Shown here piece after piece: positions 1 through 13,500 of a stretch of 64,000 bases of DNA. The notes under the pieces are model-generated. The model ran no database searches. It was not told the DNA's origin and was given only the letters and a program-made list of their open reading frames with translations. How positions within the stretch are numbered: position 1 is the stretch's first letter; each line of letters starts with the position of its first letter. Source of the stretch: Acanthaster planci (lineage: Eukaryota > Echinodermata > Asteroidea > Valvatida > Acanthasteridae); the NCBI RefSeq assembly GCF_001949145.1, contig NW_019091371.1, forward strand, positions 868,734-932,733, in the 5' to 3' direction. Position numbers and translations under genes: made by a program.

Positions 1-690
1 CAACAATTACTTTATGATATGTCAGTGCGTTAGAATCATCTCTCTGTTAGTATTTGGCGAATTGTCGAAACAAGGGCGGTCTTTTTTGTGGTGGCATTCC
101 ATTTGGGATTCAATATCATCTTTTTTAATAAATGGCAAGCTTACATGTGTTGTCGTTACAACACACACCTGAATGTCCAATAAAATAGCCTTGTTTGACT
201 TATATCCATAGGGTCACAAATTTTAAATAATAGACGCTTTACACATGTCGAGCATATCATTTAGATCGGACAACACACTTGCATATTAACGCTAGGCCAG
301 TACCAATGAATTTTCGTTCCGAACCCTCACTCTTGAATTTCCTTTGGCATACATTGCATTGAAATCAAAGACCTACCCTATTTCTTCTCCTGCCGTATAT
401 TTATAGTTATAGCTCTCGTTTATCCCTGAAGACAAATTCCAATTTCCTTATTACCGGACACCGAACACACAACAAATTCTGTTTGGAGGTTTGACACACG
501 ATCCATCCAAAGATGCAAACTCTGATACTAATATGTACACCTGCTTGCCCGGCGGAGACCGGCTGAAGATGTGGCACGAAGCAATAAATACCGTAGTCTT
601 GGTTCTAGGATCCCATGTATGTAGTTTATTCCGCATTCACGATTCACGAACCATCACTGTTAGAGGGCGCTATTTCCAGAAAACCATTGT
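1..690. other. AT-rich stretch, no gene recognised
   Basis: Only short open frames with no recognisable domain or splice context are visible on either strand. Nothing here could be tied to a gene or a known repeat. Confidence 0.5.
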
Positions 691-1055
691 CAATAAGCCA
701 TTTGCGAGTTAAATTTGAATAAAATCTGGCACACTGAGTTCTTCAAATTCACATGAATACAACAGCTTGAATTCTCCATACTGACCACTGTTGCTATACC
801 TCGTGATATGGGGCAAGCTTTTGTTTAGTTACATAAGACACGCCTTGCAACAATACACTGTTCTCCGGATAAGAACGGCAGAAAGGAACCAGTCCATTCC
901 AGAGATGGTGCTCGCTATGCAAAAGCTTGCCCCGAATCACGAAGTATAGCAACAGTGTCTTTAGTCTGAGGAAGTCAAATTGTTACGTCTCTGTGCAATC
1001 GGATAACATAGTGTACCAGATTTTATTCAAATTTAACTCGCAAGTGGCTTATTCA
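691..1055. repeat. Foldback MITE with arms of about 130 bp
   Basis: The left arm starts near 691 with AATAAGCCATTTGCGAGTTA and the right arm, read on the minus strand from about 1055, starts AATAAGCCACTTGCGAGTTA. Both continue as AATTTGAATAAAATCTGG. A second matching block, TGTTGCTATAC followed by GGGGCAAGCTTTTG, lies near 790-825 and inverted near 918-956, so most of the element can fold on itself. There is no coding capacity. The class is unknown, and no clear target-site duplication was found. Confidence 0.75.
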
Positions 1056-4050
1056 TTTGAAGTCGTAAACAAACCAAATAAATACTGCAGCCTCTAATTC
1101 TGGCTAAAAGCAATGCAAAGGTCTTAGAACCATGGACTACTAGTACCAGAGTGTAGTGTTACAGTCTCATTTTTTACAAAATAAACTTACGTTATTTCTT
1201 ATTCTAGAAATACAGAAACATGGAGGGACGCACCAAAATGGTGAATTTTTCAGACTGTAATGATAATAAGTGAACAGTTCTTACGTCCTGAATACACTTA
1301 CTTGAGTTGAAGTTAAGTAAAGATAGACAAAGGTTTCTTTCTAATTGTCGAAGGTCATTAATGAGAAGCCGAAGGTCTATCATCATCACTGTCTCAATTA
1401 AATCGATTGAACGGGTTGGAAAAGTAGGAAAACTGGCCAGTAAGCAAAATTAACAACGTTTGAAGAAGAACACATTATCTAAACATCTTTTATCCTGAAC
1501 TGGATATCTTGTTCGCGTAGCACTGCTGCAGCGGTCTGTTGCCTCATCTAACTGCATGCTATGTCGTTATATGATTTCAATTTCTCCCCTGGCTTAACAG
1601 CATATACGTATACCTCAGTGTTTAGTCGTTTTTCAGATATTGGCAATCAAGTGGATCACAACCTGACATGAGCTATAGTGTTTTCGCAGAAACTCTGCAG
1701 TCATTAGATTTAGGTCACGAATAATGTGCTGAAGGGGAGATAGTCTATGTAAGGTGAATCACGGAGTTTTATAAGAGAATGGGTAATCATTAGTGGCCAG
1801 TTTTAAGTTAAGTAATTCATGCTTTAGAGAGTTGGCGTTTCTGGGCAAGGGGTCGTCCAAAATGTTCAACATTTTCACAGTACTACACAGAGTACTGTTT
1901 TTCAAGGCCCCCTCCCTCCCCTAATTAGTACTCATCAACATTTTTCTATTGTTATCCTGAAATATCGGCAAACTACTGTAGGCACTGCATTGTTAGAAAG
2001 TGCCCACTATTAAACATACACGTTTTAGAAATAAAGGGTTCAATATGAAAAACACTGTTTAGACACATTATTGATAAAGAAATGTTTTTCTCATCAACGA
2101 TGATGTCGTGCAAGTCCCCAGTTTCAGGACAAAAATGTGGGTAAAAATGGACACCGCGTTGGGAACGATGCGCCATAATGTCAAAGGTTATTTAGTATTC
2201 TCGTATACTGTACCGCTCGCGTATCGCGCTGTGTACTCGCGCTCATCGGTTAGACTTCACGTACACTGTCAGACCAACCTACCTCTGAAATCACAAACCG
2301 TATACTAAAACTCCAAAAGTTATATTTTTCATTTAAACAATCGCACTTTTAAAAAATAAGCATATTCCTCCATGATCGGTTTCACCAACTCTGCGGATTG
2401 GGTCAACACTTCTTCGCGCACAAAATATATCAACACGCGAGAAATCCATTATTGAGGTTTGTGGAGTGAGTTGGCCCTTTTCCCAATGATTCTGTCACGT
2501 TTTCTTTGTTACAAAAAATGCACATCGTACATGTCCAGGCTTTTGGATTTTCCGGGCGCGGATTTGAGTCACCTGCCCGTCTATGGACTTTATTCACGGG
2601 GCCGGCCATATTGAATTTGAAGGCGAGGTTAACTCTTCATACTTGAATGTTGAGAGTACAAATGAAGCAATAAAATGATATTTCATGACCAATGTCCACC
2701 TGTCTACTCCGATAAATAATTTCAAATTCATGATTGAACACATAGAATTGTACCTTGCCAGATTCCAAAAATTAATGAAAAGGGAGGCTTGGGACGCTAG
2801 GAAGTATAAAACAGTCTGGCGACAATATTTACAACAGATTGGGGGAAGAGATAAAAAATGACCTCCACGTGAATAGGGTCTATACGGTGTATTCCGTCCA
2901 CTTCCATTTCCGCGGATTTGTAACGTGAGGATCGCTCTTGTCAAAATTTTAATCCAAATCAGAGTTTCTTTGGAGAATGTTCACACTTGTGTTGCGCTGA
3001 CAATATGCACACTCGAGGGCCTATGTCCAAAAATTATTTGAAATCTCCATGAAATCTCGTACAAAAGGATGCACGTAGAGCACGTAAAAACCGCTCGATA
3101 ATGCACGACTTTGCCCCGCACTAGTTGTCACAAAGCTCTCTATCAGAGAAAACGAAAATTTACTAACCTTATTGAAGCCGCAAATTTACGATGAGACTCA
3201 TGCTACCACGCGTTGTAGTGGGGATTGTTAGTCACCACATCCGCTGACACAGGGACGGCTGAAAAGAGTCTCACTGACACGTATGTATATCGATATATTG
3301 TGGACAGCCAATCACAGCACAACGATCGCATGGTTCCAGTATGCTTTTTACACAGGAATTTATTTATTTTTATTTTTTTATTTTTGTTTTCAAGCTGCAC
3401 TGAAAAATGCCCGCACTGGACATCAATGCTGTGTATGTAACAAGCTGCGCCACGGCTGGTAGGCCAGAAAGTACTTTACATGTAGGCCCTACATGTACAT
3501 GCAATATGCATGCGAGCCTTGCGGGTTTACTCTCCATCGGAGCCAGCTCTCAGAGCGCAACTGATGATTACATGTATTGCTTGCTTTTTCTTGATTTTTC
3601 ACGAAAAAGTCGCACACAGCCTACGACCCCCTCCACCCACAAGACCGTGAAATTGTTAAAAATTTAGGACAATCCCCGAGAAAAAACGCATCGATGCACG
3701 CACGTTTGCCTTCTCTAAATAAATAAAAAGTTTCGACAGAAGTCGCGCGTGCGCCCGTCCCTGTAAAGTGACACGTATACGTTCACGTACGAGGTACGCC
3801 ATAGAATTATTAGTTTCAGTTATCAGTACGCTTGTAGGAGAAGATGATTTCTGTAGGCCTACTTTTACTCTCTTTTCCACATGCTAACAACCTACAGCAC
3901 TTGAACCGTCAGAAAAATCTCTGTCAGTTGGTATTTTTACACAAATGCTAGAGAAATGTTAAACACGAGATAAACACAATTTGTACGTGGAACTTCTTTT
4001 CATGTCTAAACGTGTCCCGTGGCCGTCACAACACGAAACTGGTGCGCATA
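1056..4050. other. Non-coding stretch 5' of the PLEKHG7-like gene
   Basis: No exon or RNA gene was recognised. It contains a 64-base block at 1850-1913 (GGGGTCGTCCAAAATG, then ACAGAGTACTG) whose relative lies inverted at 46445-46505, so that block is a dispersed repeat. The other open frames here are short and lack splice context. Confidence 0.45.
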
Positions 4051-4115
4051 AAATGATGACGTCAGCAGCGAAATCTCGACTTCACGTTTACGGAGCGCGC
4101 GGCGGGGTTTCTGCT
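4051..4115 (+). promoter_or_regulatory. Candidate promoter with CRE and GC-rich core
   Basis: A perfect cAMP-response element, TGACGTCA, lies at 4057-4064. A short GC-rich block with several CpGs follows at about 4090-4105. This is the only such cluster in the 4 kb upstream of the first supported coding exon of the PLEKHG7-like gene, so it is a reasonable guess for that gene's promoter. A 5' untranslated exon would then have to splice to the acceptor at 4467/4468. No transcript evidence can be seen from sequence. Confidence 0.35.
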
Positions 4116-4567
4116 GAAACTCTCTGATATTTCTGCAGTCTTCTTCCTCCCCTATTCCCCGTAGTACCACAGTAGCCGCTGATAATACATTCTTGTCCTG
4201 TATGATCCAATCAAACTAGATAACCTTGTATGCTAGAAAGAAATATTCAGGCCATTATTTGCGCTCGAGAGAGCGAACTTGAAAGCTTCAACCCAGTGCA
4301 GTCTCACATCAGAACTGCAGAAGTCGAGTTTTAATTAGGTCTACCTGTGCTTACATTGATCAGCACGTGTTTCCACTAAATGCAAATTTTGCTGTCCTTG
4401 GGCAAGTACTCAAGCTGTTTGATTTAGGTTTCCTCCATTTCTTAATAATACCGTTTTTTACACGCAGCTGTTTGCATGATTCAGGTCAGGGCGGTACAAA
4501 CTCACCACCTCATCATGGAGACCTACTCTTCCCACCAAACTTTGGAAACGAACATAGGTGTAGCATC

Positions 4568-7500
4568 ATGAGTACAGCCAGCTCAACGCTTGCATGTGAG
4601 TAAATTAAAAATAACTTTCATTGGGAAAATATTGTTTATTGATCTCAACCTGATCTCGGGAACACTAAATGAATTGGCAAGTTTATTTGTTTTACCGTTT
4701 GTTTTAGGACCGTTATCCTTGGTTTCCTTTAACAATGGAGTCGACTGTAGTTATTTCGTTAAAATTAAGGAGTTTGTCTGCTATAATTGCTCTAACTGTT
4801 TGAGTCGAGATTTTCCCTCTTTGACTGTGAATATGGGGTGGGGGGCTGAAGCTCACAAGCAGGTTGTGATTCAGCTCATGTAGCCTTGACGAGGGCAGTA
4901 AATTTATTTGACCTAAGGTATTAGTGTAAGACATTCTGAAAGGATGCTGAAGTAGTGATAGCTACTTCTCTTTACCTTTTTAATCAAAATTGCGATCAAT
5001 CATTCAAACAGACCAAAGAAACCTCTTTTTTACCAAATATATCGTAGAATTTACATTTCAGTCCGTATAAATCTATGTAAGTTTCTCCTTACGTTATACA
5101 CAATATGTCAAAGGTCCTGTACTAAAACATGTACTATTTTTGTTGATCTGTTTCCAGCCGTAGCTGCCGTGCATTTACATGGTGAGTGGGATTGTGCATG
5201 TTTATTTGTAACTGGAGACTTTTAAACAAAATGCCATGTGAAATACATAGCTACATTCCAAGTTTAATTTGATTTTTTAATTAATGTCTCTTCTTTACCT
5301 AGTCAGTTTAGAAAATAACCCAAAGCCAAATATCAAACCTGATCGCAACCTGCTTTGGTTGGATTTCATTTGTTGACATGATATTTAATTTCCTGTTATT
5401 TGCCTCTTCCAAGATTTCATAGAAGCCAGTGCAACAGCAGGCTTTGACAGTAACGATCTAGAGCAAGACAATAACGACAGTGCTGGTAAATATCCTCTTG
5501 GGAACTCACGTAGATTTGTTTGAGAACTGGAGAAATTATGAATCTCCCTGTAAGCAGTTCGGATTCAGAGAACCTGCACTAACCTTTACTGTTAAACCTG
5601 TTTTTTAATTTTATTTTCTGCGTGCTATCCGTTCAGCAAAGATCAAATCTTTTATGAGTGGACAAGCACTGACATACTACATGTATATCCAAAATAAGCA
5701 AAGGTTTAACTAAACGAAATGACTGTCGTGAAATTTGAAATCTTGTCTCTCACCAGTGTTTATTTTATTTTCCATTTTCAAAGAAAGAAATTCTTACGTA
5801 TTTCACCAATGCTTTTGTCCACAGAAAACAAAAAGAAGCTGCATGCTCTCTTTAAGAAGAAATTTGTAAGTATCGCATACATGCAGTTTAATTCCATTAC
5901 CAAGGCGTAGTTGACATCCATGAAAATCTCATCCATGAAAAACATTCAAGTTCGATAAAGAAAATCGAATACTGATCGAACGTTTACCAATACAAACTAC
6001 GAACGCCCGTCAGTGCCAATTTTTGTGTGTAAAAATTTCAATTTTTTTTTAATTTCTTTTTTTTTCCACTTTTTTCTTCATTTACCCCTACGGAAGCCCA
6101 TTTGTGCCAATTTGAACTTTGCAAATACATGTATATTTTTAATTGCGAAATAACGCAATTTCTTTGTGAAATAATGCAATAGTTCTACGGACATTTGGGG
6201 CACGTTACTCCAGTTAATAAAAGTACCATGCGTGCACGTTACACCTGGGAGCTGGAGTGTACTCCCCCGTTAGCGAGAGTAGGCTCTCGCTGACCAGCGG
6301 ATCGCACTCCAGCCGGGCAAACACACCCTTGAGTGAACAGTGCAGGTGATTTCCCGTGAAACAGTAATCGAGGAAAGCTAACCATGGCATTACGCAAACT
6401 CGTGAGCTTCTACTTCTCTCTTGGTTTGAGTTATGATCACATGTTGTGGTTTTTGGCAGTAAATCATGGTATCATCGTAAGTTTGACGACCCTAAAACGA
6501 CATCTGGCCTATTACGGATTGTCCATGACAAAGACCACGACATGGATTGTTGATGTCGCTCTTTTCATACAAGAGCAGGCGCAGGGGATGCGTTCGAGCG
6601 AGCTACTTGTGTTAACACGATACTCCTGAGCGTTCGAACGGCTGGAGTACGACCCAAGGGTCAGTGAGAATAAACGACGGGGGAGTGTACTCCTGCACCC
6701 GGGTATAATGAGCACGCATCCTATTCTTGTTAACCGGAGCAACCGTACGAACGTGCCCCAAATGTCCGTAGAACTATTGCATTATTTCGCAAAGAAATTG
6801 CTTTTTTTCGCAATATTATTGCTTTATTTCGCAATAAAATTTGCATGGTTCAAATTGGCACTAACGGGCTTCGGTAGGGGGAAATGAAAAAAAAATTAAA
6901 AAAAATAAACCCCCAAACTCCCCCCTCCAGTCAATAATAATAATTTTAAAAATTCCCTCCCAAAAGCAAAACAACCCCCCCCAAAAGCCAAATTCTAAAA
7001 AATATACTGCACGGCCTTTATGAAACCAAAGACGAAGAAAACGGCACTTCCGCTATGACCTCAAATCCGTCTTGTACATTATAGACATGAAGTACGGCAA
7101 TGCCAAACTTTCGTTTCGTAAAGTTTCAACAAATTATAAAATTTAAACAAAAAAAAAAAAATTAAAAAAAAGCAAAATGTTGGCACTGACGGGTTTCTGT
7201 AGCAAACTTTATGCTTTCTAGTTAGACATTTAAAGAAAAATTTGCTTGTGTAGTGTAAGTCGCAAGAATTTGTTTTCTGTTTTGTACTTTCATTCAAAAA
7301 AGTTTAGCATTTGGTAAAAGTTCCAGTAGAACAAGTGGAATTTCCGTTACAGTGAAGTACATGTATTTAGTTATGTCACAATTATTTCAGTAGAATTTTG
7401 AAAAATTCTGAGGTTTAGTATGAATGATAAATTCAGGCATTTGCAAATGATCATGTTAATGGAAGTATATATTGTGCAAGATTTTGGAACGCATAAATTC

Positions 7501-10500
7501 TTCCATAAATTCACGATAAAATACAATTTATATTCATGAAACTGATTACCAGGATGTTCGTCAAGCTTGGTGGCATCGTTGATTCATCAATCATAACTGA
7601 AAAGTGAATTGTTTGCGATGATATCAAATAATCACTGTGTCCTTAATAAAGGCATCCACCCTAACTACAATATTTCCACATATGTCAACAGAACACGACC
7701 TGGCAAATTACTGTTCGTGGAAACCGCTTGTCCCACATATTCCAGAGTTTTTCTCCAGTGTTCACATTGGACATATGCATGCCAACTTTTTGCATAAATT
7801 ACTCACCACTTTATGCCTGTTTTCAATTAGTACGAAATCTACTCAGAATTATTTTTCCTCGTTAGGGAAAAGACAAAGACAAGAGTATGATTGATGACAT
7901 CACTACCGTTTTTACGAATTTTAAAATTCGGGACCAGGATGACTTGGAATTTTCAACATATAAAGTGAGTATGTCGTTAGTCGAACGCTTTTATCAACTG
8001 CTGCTACATTTTAAATGGAAATAATAACATTGGACAGATGCACTTTGTCTTCCTGTAAAACACCTTTTCCTTCAATAATATTATGGTGCAAGTTATTACT
8101 GGTTGTAACTAGTTATAATTTGCCTGTTTTCTTGTGTGTTACTTGGCAGTTAATCTGTTAATGCAGTATGCATTTAGGCCTAGGTGTTTTTTTCAACAAT
8201 ATCATAAAGAGAAATCCACATACAAAAGCATTCGTTTACAAACTAGAAGTTTATAAGTGATATCTAGTGTGTAATTCTTTCGTACATGGTTTGTATGAAC
8301 TGATCTATTGCGGGCCCAACAAGCACCGAGATAGAACCCAGACACCCAATTGGCAGCGGATGATCATCTCTCGCTTATGAGCTTGTCACCTTGTCCGAGA
8401 GTGGTACTCACCCAGAACACCGACGTGACCTTCCGCCTAAGGGGAGGTTTAAAAGATGTGTCACATCTTTTTAAGTTTCATGTACCTAGAATGTTAATTT
8501 CTTTCATGAATGGCAAGATGGCATCATTTACAGCATTGTACACCATCACCATCTTTTGTTTTCCTCAGTAATTCTGTCAGGTAATAGGGTTATAGGTTAT
8601 AGCGCAGACTCCTGCTGGCTTTTGACTGTTGAACATCTCGCTGGGCATGCAACAAAAACGAACAAAAATGAGGACTGCTTACCAGCTGATAACATAAAAA
8701 GAGCAAGAAAGTTACGAGAGAACCAAGAGATTCGGGGGACGATACTACAACGTCCCTGCCACGGCTACGACTCACTGAACTCACTAAGGCTTGAAACAAA
8801 TGCTGAAGATGAGTAACCAAAGCAGATTTTTCAGGAATAAAAAAAACCTTACTTCCACATAAACAAGATAAAAACATGGTGTAAGCAAACTTGGTAGTTG
8901 TATTCAAGAAGGCCTAAGTACTTTTAACAACTGATAGCACGGCATATTTTTTACCCTCTTCTTCAATGTCTTTCATTTACATGCATTAGGACAAGCATTG
9001 GCGGGATGTAATCATGGAGATCGAAAACAATAACTCTAACCACACGGTTTACTCCCCACCACAAGATGAGGTGAAACGTAGGGACAAGGTCTGGGAACTA
9101 TTTCGCAGCGAATGCGTCTACCTCATTGAGCACATCCTAGTCTTAAAAAATGTAAGATTTCTCCTTTTGAAGATAACGAAATGCAGGTAGTTTTGCGAGA
9201 CGTTTCAGTTGGCATTAATAGTGGTCATCCTTACGGTTAATGACATAATGAACATTGTTAACTGCAAAACTGGGATTTAGAAGACTGTTTAATGTCACGA
9301 TCATACAAGTGACCTGCAGTGAGTGGACATAAGCCAAACTTTTTATCACTTTCCATCTTGCTGCTAGTTGGGCTGCCCAAAAAAGCATTCATGTATTTCT
9401 GAGCCTAACATAAATTATGATTACCGGACTGGAATGATTTTTTATTATTTGCACCAGCTATAATCCTTATTTACCACAACCAATGAACAATGCTATATTG
9501 CAAAGCCATGGCTTATTGTAAAAAGCCTCCCGCAAAGACTTTATTTCATAATTTTTCTTGCCGGGCACTCTCACCTGTCATCCTTATCGCTTCATTACAT
9601 TTCAGTGTCGGAAAGTATCAGTGTTGTCGTGTGATATCGCCTTAACTGCATGGTGCTCCATTACCCTGTTCCCATAAATTAATTGCATTATTATGGAAAA
9701 TGGGTTTGGTCGAGCTTATAAATTCTTTTCTGACATATCGACCAACAGTATATTTCTCCTTACTCTAACATCAAGGTAATACTCGGTCTGGTTCATTTCT
9801 TTCCAGGTGTTTCAGGAACCTCTTCGCGCCTTGCAGTGCGAGGGATACCTGATGTACATCGAGCCTGCTAAAATTTTCGCCAATTTAGACGAACTGAGCC
9901 AGGTACGTTGCCTCGATAATAAAGTATCCTTCACAAATATCTTAGCGTCGTGATGAAATTGCATGGCCTTGTTTTAAACTCTTATTTCAAAGCACCGAGT
10001 TATTACCTTGCTTTATTAGGTCAGTGCCTCCTTTTGCCGGGATCTCATCCGAATGCTACTGGCCAAAGCAAGTAGAACAGAAATTTGCCATACAGATGCA
10101 GTAGTCTCTGCCTTTTCAATGGTAAGATTCAAAAATTGTAATATATGGTACTGACAAGCACTTCAAGAAAACTTGCCCTCGTCACTTTAAGACCTTTTAT
10201 GGCTTAGCCCTTCCATATTGAAGAACATGCTGTTACCCCACTTTACCAGGTCAGGTCTCAGTTCTACCAGCAATATAAGTCTTGCTATTTCTCGGACTAG
10301 ACTAGCCAGATGGAGACGGCTTTGGAACTCACTTCCTGATTATATCACTTATCAGACAAGAACCTGACATTACTCACCTTTGACAGCATATTAAAAGTTT
10401 ATTTTCTAACTAGTCTTTTATTCCAAACACAAAACTGAGACCCACCCAGACCAGCACCTTTGAATGCTTACAGATAAAAGGCGCTTTATGAGTGCTGTTT

Positions 10501-13500
10501 GTTGTTATTGTTATGATAAAACTGTCAGGAGATGTTTTACATAGGCATTTGGGATGTAATTTCAACATGAACATATATCAGCCTTTATCATTTATTTGTA
10601 TAAAAAAGAACACAAGCCGACTAAACATGCTTAGGTGCCATTACTTTAAGAAAAATTCGTAACTTTTATATCTACATAGTTCGGTAACCGCGTGTGTCCA
10701 GCCTATCAGAGGTACTGCATGAATTACTCCGCGGCTCTGCACTACATTGAAAACCTCAAGAAGCACGAGGACTTTGTTGAATTTGTGAAGGTGAGATCAA
10801 ACCATTCAATAGCGAGCGAAAGTTCAACATACTGGCATATTTACTTGGCAGGAGGAAGGTTCTTCATCTAAAAGTAGTTATCAAAAGCTAAGACAATTTT
10901 TTTAAACTGCTGTTGCGTTTTTGTTAAAGCTTTGAGGCTAAATTAAATTTATGTGGTATTTATGTTTGAGCTTTTCGTAATGTGATTTGTAACAGGAAAA
11001 CGGCTTTTTATAGCTAATGTGTTGTGAAAAATACATACCCTGCACTGGGTGTCATCCATTGCATACAAAGTTTCTCTTAAACTCCAGGAACAAGGGCCAT
11101 TTACAATAGAGGATAAAAACCAGTACCGCAGCTCATTTGTTCTAGCAGCTGTCAGTGGTGTAATGAGTTATGGTTACAACGACGAGTTGCAACTAATTTG
11201 AGAGATATATCGTACTTCTTTATGCATGGGCTAAGTTTATTACTTACATATTTGATTGACTGGCTGGCAACCGACAGACCGACCGACCGACTTGACCTGA
11301 ACTTACCTGACCTGACCTGAGCTGACCTGACCGACTGGCTACATAGTCACTTTAATCACACAGTCACGTCAATTACATGCGTTTTCAATATGTGTATGTA
11401 AAAAGGCAAAGAGAATCACCCTATTACGTTATAGTTGCAATGCATTTCATGAATCAAAAATGTTACGAGTGGTTGGTGTAAAGGAAAAATCTGTAAATGT
11501 ACTTCACGGTTGGTCGGAGAGACTTATCCAGGTTCCCACTGAATTTTTTTTAATTAATGAAGTCAGACCTGTGAAATGTAATAAGAAGATTTCATTTTGA
11601 TCCATCAGCTTTGCGAACAGGATACACGATGCAAAAGATTGCAACTCGCTGACCTCATGGTGGCACCAATTCAACATGTGACCAAGTACCCCTTGCTGCT
11701 GAAAGACATTCGGGAACGCACAAATGACCTCACCGAGCGCGCAAGCTTGAATGCAACGCTGCAGGCTGTCGAAGTTGCACTGAGTGAGTATTTGAAGATC
11801 CAACCTCGGTCTTTCAGCAAAGCATGATGAATTGTCCATTTGCCACTGGAGTTAATTCACCAAGCACATTCAATTATTTTACGACTGTGAGGTCATATGT
11901 CCGGTCACTTTAATTAAGCAAATCTATGGGTGATACATGCCCTTTGGGGGTTAATTCATTCATGCATGAGAAAAGAGTTGCCACGATTTTTGCAATTGGG
12001 ATTATTCGAAACCAAACTTTTTGCACAAATCACACTTTATACAGAAAGTTCAAATAGTACATTTGGCACATTTGTTATCAAGGAGTTGGTCGTTATCGAA
12101 AAATGACACAATAAAGTTGATGACCAGGCAAATGTTATGGTTAAGTAGGCTACTGTAAATAGTTTCATGGTGTTTCTTAGAAACAAAAACTCATCTCTAA
12201 AACTACGCTGTGGTAATATTTCGCAAATGTCGGTAAAAAATGTTTTATTCTTCTATAGCACGTTTAGGAAGTAAAGATTTTTTGTTGTCAAAAATCGAAT
12301 TATTAGCCTACGATTGGATCAGTGAGATGACATCCCTTTAACCCCCTCCCCCAACCAAAAACTCGGAACACAAAGAACTCTTTTTTAGCCTCAAATTAAG
12401 CCAACATGGCAACATCTTCTATCCCAAAAATGTGAACAGCTGTTAGCTAGATTCCCGTGTTAGCCATGGCTAAGTGCGACCTAGCATAGAATCATCATTA
12501 TAATGAATTTGATAAGTGCCTTATTTCCCTGGAGCCCAAGCACGAGTTTGATAGACTATGACAGTTGTATAGCATGGAGTCCTGCAGCCTCCTCTGTGGT
12601 TGTGTATTGCAGAAACTGGTTCACAAATTACGGTGAACATTGTCCATACTAAAATGACTAAATCCATTTAAATAATTTTATTGTACAGTAAAACCTCTTG
12701 GTAGAATGGCAGCTGCATGGAGTAAGCTCAAAATGTGAATCAACAAAATAAAATGCTAGATAATCTAATTGGTGTTGCGGTTTTAAAAAGCGAAAGATAT
12801 ATTCGATTTCCGCCTCCATGATGATAGTACAACTGAACAAGTAACACCAGCACCCAATTGTCTAGGTTCCTTTTACCCCCCCCCCTTTTTGTGTCTGTGC
12901 TTTGTGTTTTGACATATTCGCCACGATAAATCTTTTACCAGTGGCTAAAATGCAAGGCACTATGTTGCCATATGTCTGTCGATAAAAGAAGTAGGGTTAC
13001 GGGTTAAAAAGGAAATAAAAACAAACATACAAACAAACAAAACCCAAAATTACCTGTATTTTCATGTGGAAATCAGGTTGATTGCCGACAACATAACTCC
13101 CTGTTTAACAACTGAAGTCAAAAGCAGTAAAACATACATTTCAAAAAAATGTTCAAGGAGGCTCCTCATAACTCATTTCAACACCAGTGAATACTGCAGA
13201 TTTTCTGTTAGATATTCGTTACAATCATTGCAGTCATTTTGTTCCTTGTATTAATCAGTGTTGATTGTCAGTATTCAAACAACTTGTCAACAAAATAGTA
13301 TAAACTTCTTCGTCGTATTTCGGCGTAATTTATGTTTACCGTTCAAAACATTCATCAAATGCATGAAAAATATGGTAGAATACCCATCAACCTTGTTTAT
13401 GAGGTATTTGAGATGATATTCTACACCCGTCATGGAATTTGCCGCACTAGATTTAATTAGACGTGAAACGATAAAATTTAAGGGGATTCCCTTACACTGC

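Noticed and set aside
4367-4467. Open frame running into the first PLEKHG7 exon, as if the protein started at 4367
   Set aside because: The codon at 4367 is GTG, and 4440-4467 looks like a pyrimidine-rich acceptor ending CACGCAG. This stretch is more likely intron.
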